Below are positions 1-5,097 of a stretch of 5,371 bases of DNA, one piece after another (the first letter of the stretch is position 1; each line of letters opens with the position of its first letter). A model generated the notes under the pieces. That model had not been told where the DNA came from, made no database searches, and was given only the letters and a program-made list of their open reading frames with translations. Source of the stretch: OCS116 cluster bacterium (lineage in GTDB: Bacteria > Pseudomonadota > Alphaproteobacteria > Rhizobiales > OSC116); the NCBI GenBank assembly GCA_002402005.2, contig NVUS02000008.1:1-5371 (forward strand), in the 5' to 3' direction. The translations under genes were made by a program, and so were the position numbers.

Positions 1-1131
1 AAATCTTTGGACGAACTCTCCGGCAAAGTTTCAGAAAATGGCCAACTCATTGCCGCCGCTGCCGCCGAATTGGTATCTGGCATTGATGAAATTTCAGTCA
101 ATAGTGAAGGCGCTGCCGCCGACGCGCAAGAAACCGACAAAACCGTAAGTGAAGGCCAGCGTACCGTTCAAAAAGTTGATGATGCGATTGAAGAAATTTC
201 ACAAACGGTTGAAAACTCGGTATCAAGCCTCGATGAATTGACTGCCGCATCAGATGAAATTAGCAAAATCATTGAAGTGATTGAAGGTATATCTGAACAA
301 ACCAACTTGCTGGCGCTAAACGCCACCATTGAAGCCGCCCGTGCTGGTGAAGCCGGTAAAGGCTTTGCAGTTGTGGCCTCAGAAGTGAAGAGCTTGGCGC
401 AACAAACCAGCCAAGCCACCGAAGACATTTCACAACGTATTTTGGCGCTGCAACATGGCATGAATAACATTTCGCAAACCCTAGAAACCTCGCGCCAAGC
501 GGTAAAAGGTGGCAGAGAATCCATCTCCGAAACCACCACCACAATGGACCAAGCGGTAGAGCAAGTGGCCAATGTGATGCGCCGCATGCAAGAAATTACC
601 AATATTTTGGGCGCACAAAAAATCGCCTCTGAAGACATTGCCAATAACATTGGCTCGGTTGCCGAAATGGCCGACCAAAGCAAACAAGAAGTGCTCAATG
701 TATCGCAATCCATCATCCGCTCTAACCAAAGTATTTTGGGCAGCGCCAATGAATGGTTTAAAGGCGAAACTGTTCAATCTATCTGCGAAATGTCAAAACT
801 CGATCATGTTGTATTTAAAAAGAAAGTTATGGATTGCGTGATGGGCATTGGCGATATGAATGCGCAGAATTACAAAAGCTTTAACAATAGACGTTTTATC
901 AAATGGCGTGAAGCAAATGGCGACCAACCAATTGCCAAATTGCCCGGGTTTATGGAGCTAAAAATCATCCAAAACGACATCGAAGCCGCCGCTGGCAAAG
1001 CCATCTCAGCCCATGACGCACGTGATGACGAAACCGTCAAAACCGCGCTAGATGACCTACACGCCCATGGCAGCCTTTTGATTGAAACTCTCGATAAATT
1101 ATCAGTAGATATTGAACAATTTGCGGCATAA
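1..1131 (+). CDS. Methyl-accepting chemotaxis protein, C-terminal part, with a degenerate CZB-like domain (5' truncated by the window)
   Basis: The reading frame is open from base 1, so the gene continues to the left; the TTG at 7 is not taken as the start. The visible part is the cytoplasmic signalling region of a chemoreceptor. A long helical stretch leads to the highly conserved hairpin tip at about 292-384 (EQTNLLALNATIEAARAGE, then GKGFAVVASEV), which in this family contacts CheA and CheW, followed by the return helix. After about base 780 there is a C-terminal domain resembling CZB (chemoreceptor zinc binding): LDHVVFK with the first His at 805-807, then KW at 901-906. The other expected ligands look replaced: Cys by Arg (889-891) and the HxxxH pair by Gln (970-972) and Glu (982-984). 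Sensor and membrane regions lie outside the window, so the ligand and location are unknown. The gene ends at TAA 1129-1131. The MCP call is secure; the CZB assignment is moderately sure. Confidence 0.93.
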   Translation, partial: KSLDELSGKVSENGQLIAAAAAELVSGIDEISVNSEGAAADAQETDKTVSEGQRTVQKVDDAIEEISQTVENSVSSLDELTAASDEISKIIEVIEGISEQTNLLALNATIEAARAGEAGKGFAVVASEVKSLAQQTSQATEDISQRILALQHGMNNISQTLETSRQAVKGGRESISETTTTMDQAVEQVANVMRRMQEITNILGAQKIASEDIANNIGSVAEMADQSKQEVLNVSQSIIRSNQSILGSANEWFKGETVQSICEMSKLDHVVFKKKVMDCVMGIGDMNAQNYKSFNNRRFIKWREANGDQPIAKLPGFMELKIIQNDIEAAAGKAISAHDARDDETVKTALDDLHAHGSLLIETLDKLSVDIEQFAA

Positions 1132-1148
1132 AGCGCGCCGCGCTTTTT
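1130..1148 (+). terminator. Short terminator-like hairpin at the end of the chemoreceptor gene
   Basis: AAAGCGC (1130-1136) pairs with GCGCTTT (1140-1146) around the loop GCC. The run of T reaches 1148 and a second T run follows at 1153-1157. The hairpin overlaps the stop codon. It has the form of a rho-independent terminator, but the stem is only 7 bp, so its strength is uncertain. Confidence 0.5.
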
Positions 1149-1151
1149 GCT

Positions 1152-1491
1152 CTTTTTGTTCGGCTTCGCCTGTTTTTTCGCCCACCTATCGGTGGGCTTG
1201 AGCCCCTGCGGGCGCTTGCTTCCGCAAGCTTGCGCCGCGCTAACCGCGCGACGGCCAGTCGGCCTTGCCTCACCCTACGGGTTCGGACTTTTTTCCCATG
1301 AAAAGCACATTGAGCTAACCGTTTGGCACCAAAGTTCGGAGTTTCACCAAACTCCAGCTCACTAAGCGTAATGCGGTTAAGTTGGGTGGTGCATCTACCC
1401 CCGATCAGCGGCTGAGTGGCTTAGCTAGAGAGCGGAGCGAACGAGCTCGCCCGAGCGAAGCGACAAAGTGCCCTTGAGGTGCAGTGCCAAA
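1152..1491 (+). repeat. Intergenic structured repeat, copy A
   Basis: This is one of three related copies in the window (the others are near 4152-4501 and 4559-4954), all in the same orientation. Shared left part: a T-rich run, GTTCGGCTTCGCC (from 1158), and the hairpin GCCCACC-TATC-GGTGGGC (1180-1197). Copy A then differs from B and C at 1198-1250, where it has its own hairpins (GCCC-CTGC-GGGC at 1202-1213, GCTTGC-TTCC-GCAAGC nearby). It rejoins the family at CCTCACCCTACGGG (from 1268). The right part (about 1348-1491) is again well conserved, with the stem GCTGAG-TGG-CTTAGC at 1411-1425. The end resembles copy C (AAGTGCCCTT, then TGCAGTGCCAAA). The outer 19-bp inverted ends of copy C are not seen here. 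A 12-base direct repeat, CAGTGCCAAACA, occurs at 1482 and 1501. ORFs across it look like shadows. Function is unknown; a non-autonomous mobile element or a structured RNA are both possible. Confidence 0.8.
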
Positions 1492-1604
1492 CATAAAGCA
1501 CAGTGCCAAACAAAAAACCAAGAAAGCCCCCTCATACCCCAAAAACCCTTCGACAATCCCCCCATTTTCCCATAAAACTCAGCGTAACCTAAGGAACCGC
1601 TTTC
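1492..1604 (+). other. C-rich, G-poor stretch upstream of cmk, with the cmk ribosome binding site
   Basis: Between repeat A and cmk the + strand is strongly C- and A-rich. From 1527 to 1581 I count a single G (1552). Such unstructured C-rich RNA resembles rho-utilisation sites, but this is composition only. The ribosome binding site AAGGA (1591-1595) lies 9 bases before the cmk ATG. I see no convincing -35/-10 promoter here. Confidence 0.4.
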
Positions 1605-2240
1605 ATGATCATCGCCATTGACGGCCCCGAAGCATCGGGCAAAGGCACCATTGCCAAACTCATCGCCCAAAAATATGGCTTGCGTCATCTAGATTCTGGC
1701 CTGCTTTACCGCCTTACAGGCGTTGCCTTAATCGATCAAGATTTTGCTGATGATGCGGCTTTCAAACAAGCCGCCATCGCTTCAGCGCAGCAAATTACCG
1801 CTACGGATTTGGACAATCCACCAGCCCAAGCGCGCACCATGGCCGGCGGCGTTATGGCCTCCAAAGTGGCAGTTATCCCCCAAGTGCGTGACATATTAAC
1901 AAGCATTCAACAGAATATTGCCAAGCAAAAACCCGGCGCGGTGATTGATGGCCGCGACATTGGCACCATTGTCTTCCCCAATGCCGAGTTTAAATTTTGG
2001 GTTACAGCCAGCCTAAAAACCCGCGCAAGCCGCAGATTAGCTGAGTATACGGCCAAAGGCAAAAGTGATACATTGGCCGATGTAACCGCCGCGATAGAAG
2101 AGCGCGACCATAGAGACAGTTCAAGAGCCGCCGCCCCGATGAAAAAAGCCACAGATGCCCACTTGATTGATACCTCAAAACTGTCTATAGATGGCGTCGT
2201 TGAAGCCATGTCAGCTTATATAGACGCTAAACTTGCTTAA
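1605..2240 (+). CDS. cmk: (d)CMP kinase (cytidylate kinase)
   Basis: The enzyme transfers phosphate from ATP to CMP or dCMP, giving CDP or dCDP for nucleotide salvage and RNA/DNA synthesis in the cytoplasm. The 211-residue product has the family order of motifs: a P-loop GPEASGKGT (residues 7-15; Ala is more usual at the Glu position), LDSGLLYR (29-36; often LDTG), DGRDIGT (115-121) in the CMP-binding region, an Arg-rich lid (R140, R143, R144), ERDHRDSSR (166-174), and LIDTSKLS near the end. The length is slightly below the roughly 225 residues common for bacterial Cmk, but nothing essential seems missing. The ATG at 1605 follows AAGGA with 9-base spacing, and the P-loop begins six residues in, which fixes the start. 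rpsA follows after 150 bases in the same direction with no terminator seen between them, so cotranscription is plausible. In many Alphaproteobacteria aroA precedes cmk; here it does not. Confidence 0.96.
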   Translation: MIIAIDGPEASGKGTIAKLIAQKYGLRHLDSGLLYRLTGVALIDQDFADDAAFKQAAIASAQQITATDLDNPPAQARTMAGGVMASKVAVIPQVRDILTSIQQNIAKQKPGAVIDGRDIGTIVFPNAEFKFWVTASLKTRASRRLAEYTAKGKSDTLADVTAAIEERDHRDSSRAAAPMKKATDAHLIDTSKLSIDGVVEAMSAYIDAKLA

Positions 2241-2390
2241 CTTTTAAAGCCAACGGCCAAGTTCACATCAATCAACATTTGCGCTTAACATTAAGGGCAG
2301 ATACCCAAACGCAGTCATTTGCAGGTGCAAATGGTTGAAGACCAGTTGATCAACAATTGGCCAACCCTATATGAAACCGGAGACATTTGA
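2241..2390 (+). promoter_or_regulatory. rpsA mRNA leader with two stem-loops and ribosome binding site
   Basis: The 150-base spacer holds two consecutive inverted repeats just upstream of rpsA. Stem 1 is CATTTGC (2316-2322) with GCAAATG (2327-2333) around AGGT. Stem 2 is CCAGTTG (2342-2348) with CAATTGG (2354-2360), one G-U pair, loop ATCAA; it can be extended by GGTTG (2333-2337) with CAACC (2362-2366). The ribosome binding site GGAG (2379-2382) lies 8 bases before the ATG, just after stem 2. In E. coli, S1 represses its own mRNA through a structured initiation region. That this leader does the same is inference by analogy, with no sequence match claimed. No reliable promoter was found. Confidence 0.45.
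2331..2390 (+). CDS. Possible leader peptide ORF abutting rpsA (19 codons)
   Basis: ATG at 2331 opens a 19-codon ORF (MVEDQLINNWPTLYETGDI) ending in TGA at 2388-2390, directly touching the rpsA ATG at 2391 and in the same frame. The frame is open upstream to the TAA at 2292-2294, so GTG 2325 or TTG 2319 are alternative starts. The ATG lies in the 3' arm of leader stem 1, and an AGG that could serve as a weak ribosome binding site sits in its loop (2323-2325). If translated, ribosomes ending at the TGA could restart on rpsA. The peptide is not recognised, and a chance ORF of this length is common, so confidence is low. Confidence 0.25.
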   Translation: MVEDQLINNWPTLYETGDI

Positions 2391-4085
2391 ATGTCAGAAT
2401 CCCTAAACCCAAGCATGGACGACTTTGAAGCATTGCTTAACGAGTCACTTGCGGACACCAGCCTAGATGAGGGCTCTGTTGTAACAGGTACAGTCATCGC
2501 AATCGAAAACGACCTAGCCATCATTGATGTAGGCTTAAAAACAGAGGGTCGTATTCCTCTTAAAGAATTCCAAGTTGCTGGCGAAGAAAGCAACCTTAGT
2601 GTTGGTGACAAAGTTGAAGTTTATCTTGAACGTGTTGAAAACGCTATGGGCGAAGCCATGCTTAGCCGCGAAAAAGCCCGCCGTGAAGAAAGCTGGATCC
2701 GTCTTGAAAAAGCTTCTGAAGCTGGCGAAAAAGTTACCGGCGTTATCTTTGGCCGCGTTAAAGGTGGTTTCACTGTTGATCTGGATGGCGCCATTGCGTT
2801 CCTACCTGGTTCACAAGTAGACATCCGCCCAATCCGCGACATCGCACCGTTGATGAATATTTCTCAACCATTCCAAGTTTTGAAAATGGACAAACGCCGT
2901 GGCAACATTGTTGTATCACGCCGCGCTATCCTTGAAGAAGCTCGTGCCGAACAACGTGCAGACATTGTGGCTAACCTTGCAGAAGGCCAACAAATGGAAG
3001 GCATCGTTAAGAACATCACTGATTATGGTGCATTTGTTGACCTTGGCGGTATTGATGGCCTGTTGCATGTTACAGACATTGCTTGGAAACGCATCAACCA
3101 TCCGTCAGAAGTTCTAACAGTTGGCGAAGCGGTTCAAGTTCAAATCGTTAAAATCAACCCAGATACCCAACGCATTAGCCTTGGCATGAAGCAACTTCAA
3201 GCTGATCCTTGGTCAGAAGTTGATGCTAAATTCCCAATCGGCGCACGTTTCTCTGGTACGGTTACCAACATCACCGATTATGGTGCATTTGTAGAATTGA
3301 ATGACGGCATTGAAGGCCTTGTTCATGTATCTGAAATGAGCTGGACTAAGAAAAACATCCACCCAGGTAAAATCGTGGCAACAAGCCAAGAAGTTGAAGT
3401 TATGGTGCTTGAGGTTGATCCTGCAAAACGCCGCATTTCACTTGGCCTGAAACAATGCCTAGACAACCCTTGGCTTAAATTTGCTGAAACTTATGCAGCT
3501 GGTACCGAAATTGAGGGTGAAGTTAAGAACATCACTGAATTTGGTCTATTCATCGGCCTTGATGGCGATGTAGACGGCATGGTGCATTTGTCAGATCTTG
3601 ATTGGAACATTTCTGGCGACGAAGCCATTAAAGAGTTCAAAAAAGGTCAAGAAGTTAAAGCTGTTGTGCTTGATGTCGATACCGACAAAGAACGCATTAG
3701 CCTTGGCATCAAACAGCTTGGTGCTGATCCAATGACTGGTTCTGCTGCAACCGGCATGAAACGTGGTGCTGTTGTAACATGTGAAGTTATCGGTGTATCT
3801 AACGATGGTGTTGAAGTTTCAATCGGCGATTCTGGTTTAACCACTACAATCCGTCGTAATGACCTATCGCGTGATCGTGACAACCAAAATGCCGACAACT
3901 TTAAAGTTGGCGAAACTTTGGATGCCCGCATCACTCAATTCGATGCCCGCTCACGCCGCATCTCTGTTTCTATCAAAGCACTAGAAATTGCTGAAGAAAA
4001 AGAAGCAGTGGCACAATATGGTTCAAGCGACTCAGGTGCATCACTAGGTGATATTCTTGGTGCAGCTTTGAACAAACAGGACTGA
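2391..4085 (+). CDS. rpsA: 30S ribosomal protein S1
   Basis: S1 binds mRNA on the small ribosomal subunit and helps place it for initiation, especially for messages with weak ribosome binding sites. The 564-residue product is the usual length for alphaproteobacterial S1 and contains six S1 (OB-fold) repeats at about residues 28-93, 112-178, 198-267, 284-354, 371-442 and 459-529. Repeats 3 to 5 carry the clearest signature (NITDYGAFV or NITEFGLFI, then GLLHVTD, GLVHVSE or GMVHLSD, ending RISLGxKQ). Repeats 1, 2 and 6 are more divergent, as is normal. The acidic N-terminus (SMDDFEALLNESLAD) and C-terminal SLGDILGAAL tail fit the family. The start at 2391 is supported by GGAG at 2379-2382. Codon use leans to GTT, GCT, CGT and CTT more than in cmk or the chemoreceptor, as expected for a highly expressed gene. 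A strong terminator follows the TGA at 4083-4085. Confidence 0.98.
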   Translation: MSESLNPSMDDFEALLNESLADTSLDEGSVVTGTVIAIENDLAIIDVGLKTEGRIPLKEFQVAGEESNLSVGDKVEVYLERVENAMGEAMLSREKARREESWIRLEKASEAGEKVTGVIFGRVKGGFTVDLDGAIAFLPGSQVDIRPIRDIAPLMNISQPFQVLKMDKRRGNIVVSRRAILEEARAEQRADIVANLAEGQQMEGIVKNITDYGAFVDLGGIDGLLHVTDIAWKRINHPSEVLTVGEAVQVQIVKINPDTQRISLGMKQLQADPWSEVDAKFPIGARFSGTVTNITDYGAFVELNDGIEGLVHVSEMSWTKKNIHPGKIVATSQEVEVMVLEVDPAKRRISLGLKQCLDNPWLKFAETYAAGTEIEGEVKNITEFGLFIGLDGDVDGMVHLSDLDWNISGDEAIKEFKKGQEVKAVVLDVDTDKERISLGIKQLGADPMTGSAATGMKRGAVVTCEVIGVSNDGVEVSIGDSGLTTTIRRNDLSRDRDNQNADNFKVGETLDARITQFDARSRRISVSIKALEIAEEKEAVAQYGSSDSGASLGDILGAALNKQD

Positions 4086-4110
4086 TAAGTTCTGAACAAG
4101 CTTTTATTCC

Positions 4111-4148
4111 GAAGGGGCGAACTTAGGTTCGCCCCTTCTTGCGTTTTG
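4111..4148 (+). terminator. Strong rho-independent terminator of rpsA
   Basis: A perfect 12-bp stem, GAAGGGGCGAAC (4111-4122) with GTTCGCCCCTTC (4127-4138), encloses the tetraloop TTAG. It is followed by TTGCGTTTT. It lies 25 bases after the rpsA stop codon and separates rpsA from the repeats and sppA. Confidence 0.9.
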
Positions 4149-4151
4149 TGA

Positions 4152-4501
4152 TGCATTTTTTTGTTCGGCTTCGCCTTTCTTTTTCGCCCACCTATCGGTG
4201 GGCTATTGGCACTAGCGTGCGTTCGCTCCGCTCTCTTGCCACGCCTAACGGCGACGCGCAGTCGCGCTTGCCTCACCCTACGGGCTCGGACTCTTTTCCC
4301 ACGAAAAGCACAATGAGCAACAATTTAGCACCTATATGCAGAGCTTCACCAAACTCCAGCTCACTAAGCGTAATGTAGTTGATTGGGGTGGTGAATTCAC
4401 CCCCGACCAGCGGCTGAGTGGCTTAGCTAGAGAGCGGAGCGAACGCACGCAGTGCTGCTAGCCCGCCGACAGGTGGGCGTAAAAATGCAAACTTCCAGAG
4501 C
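4152..4501 (+). repeat. Intergenic structured repeat, copy B
   Basis: The second copy of the family begins right after the rpsA terminator. From GTTCGGC (4163) to about 4290 it is nearly identical to copy C. It has the hairpin GCCCACC-TATC-GGTGGGC (4186-4203), stems CGCC-TAAC-GGCG (4242-4253), GCGC-AGTC-GCGC (4256-4267) and CCC-TAC-GGG (4276-4284), CTTTTC-CCAC-GAAAAG (4293-4308), and the conserved right part with GCTGAG-TGG-CTTAGC from 4411. Its right end differs from A and C after GAGCGGAGCGAACG: it runs into an inverted copy of its own left end. It then ends with a 19-base arm (4483-4501, ending CTTCCAGAGC) shared with copy C. The left outer arm is reduced to TGCATTTTT (from 4152). Translations over it change frame between copies, so it is not coding. 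Confidence 0.85.
4185..4479. repeat. 50-bp imperfect terminal inverted repeats inside copy B
   Basis: The left arm 4185-4235 and right arm 4430-4479 are inverted copies of each other, differing by my alignment at five positions and one single-base gap. The inner 21 bp (4215-4235 against 4430-4450) match perfectly. Each arm contains its own hairpin at the outer end (GCCCACC-TATC-GGTGGGC on the left; GCCCGCC-GACA-GGTGGGC with one G-T pair on the right). The arms enclose about 194 bp. The layout resembles a miniature inverted-repeat transposable element. No clear target-site duplication was found. Confidence 0.8.
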
Positions 4502-4577
4502 ATTAGCTGCCAGCAAACTGTCTTTTTACAGCATAGGCTGGGTTGTGCTCCTGCCAGCGCTCTGGAAATTTGCATTT
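4483..4577. repeat. Inverted repeat at the junction of copies B and C
   Basis: The right end of copy B (AAATGCAAACTTCCAGAGC, 4483-4501) and the left end of copy C (GCTCTGGAAATTTGCATTT, 4559-4577) are inverted copies with 18 of 19 positions matching. They enclose a 57-bp spacer. The pairing can extend inward through GCTGCCAG (4506-4513) against CTGCCAGC (4551-4558) with one mismatch. The spacer has no gene. Confidence 0.8.
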
Positions 4578-4954
4578 ATTTCGTTCGGCTTTGCCTCTCT
4601 TTTTTCGCCCACCTATCGGTGGGCTATTGGCACTAGCGTGCGTTCGCTCTGCTCTCTTGCCACGCCTAACGGCGACGCGCGGTCGCGCTTGTCTCACCTA
4701 CGGTTCGAACCCTTTCCCCACGATAGGCAGTATGACACCAAACAGCAAATTCTGTGTTTGCGGTGTCGCACCGGAATGCGGCGTTTCGCCAAACTCCAGC
4801 TCACTAAGCATAATGTAGTTAAGTTGGGTGGTGCGTCTGCCCTCGACCAGCGGCTGAGTGGCTTAGCTAGAGAGCGGGGCGAACGAGCGCGCCCAAGCGA
4901 AGCGACAAAGTGCCCTTGGGTGCAGTGCCAAATAAAAATGCAAACTTCCAGAGC
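4559..4954 (+). repeat. Intergenic structured repeat, copy C, with 19-bp inverted ends
   Basis: This is the copy with the best-defined borders: left arm 4559-4577 and right arm 4936-4954 are inverted copies with one mismatch (GCTCTGG at the outer edge). Inside, it follows the order of copy B, offset by exactly 420 bp on the left: hairpin 4607-4624, CGCC-TAAC-GGCG 4663-4674, GCGC-GGTC-GCGC 4677-4688, and a shortened CC-TAC-GG 4697-4703. The middle is its own, with a hairpin GACACC/GGTGTC at 4734-4767. The right half is conserved (from about 4788) and ends like copy A (AAGTGCCCTT, TGCAGTGCCAAA). No transposase or other convincing protein is encoded. Confidence 0.85.
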
Positions 4955-5097
4955 CTCAACGACCAGCTAACTGTCTTTTCACAACCCATATCACATCCCA
5001 ACAATTCTCAACCCAAAACCACATTTACCACTTCCATTATTCTCATTCCCCATTATGATGACCCCCAACAGACAAATCAAAATCAGAGTTCCAACTC
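4955..5097 (+). other. G-free tract between copy C and sppA
   Basis: From 4974 to 5056 the + strand contains no G in 83 bases, being made of A, C and T. Eight bases after the end of copy C, a 21-base segment (4963-4983, CCAGCTAACTGTC and onward) matches 4510-4530, at the same distance after the end of copy B, with two differences; the shared sequence thus runs past the inverted ends. Only a weak AGAG (5085-5088) precedes the sppA ATG. A TATGAT (5054-5059) resembles a -10 box but has no matching -35. No gene is seen. Confidence 0.5.

Noticed and set aside
168..749. 193-residue minus-strand ORF inside the chemoreceptor gene
   Set aside because: It is a shadow of an Ala/Glu-rich coiled-coil gene with clear MCP motifs on the + strand.
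1180..1197. GCCCACC-TATC-GGTGGGC as an intrinsic terminator
   Set aside because: The T run precedes the stem on the + strand and no T run follows it on either strand.
1037..1273. Minus-strand ORFs over the repeats (also 3935-4276 and 4503-4697) sharing MRQ(A/G)R and SPPIGGRK
   Set aside because: They are very Arg/Lys-rich translations of the repeat DNA, begin with GTG without a good ribosome binding site, and diverge in frame beyond the T-rich run. Stem-preserving changes explain the conservation better.
2346..2373. Promoter-like TTGATC and CTATAT upstream of rpsA
   Set aside because: Spacing of 16 is acceptable, but transcription would start at about the GGAG ribosome binding site, leaving almost no leader, and the boxes overlap stem 2.
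4246..4829. Integron attC-like boxes (GCCTAAC and GTTGGGT) in the repeats
   Set aside because: They match the short R-box consensus, but lie some 140-160 bp apart without the matching L boxes, and no integrase or cassette structure is present.
4139..4970. Plus-strand ORFs over repeats B and C, and 1147-1365 over A
   Set aside because: The left and right parts of the repeat fall in different frames in different copies, and the products have low-complexity Ser/Arg/Pro-rich content; no family is recognisable.
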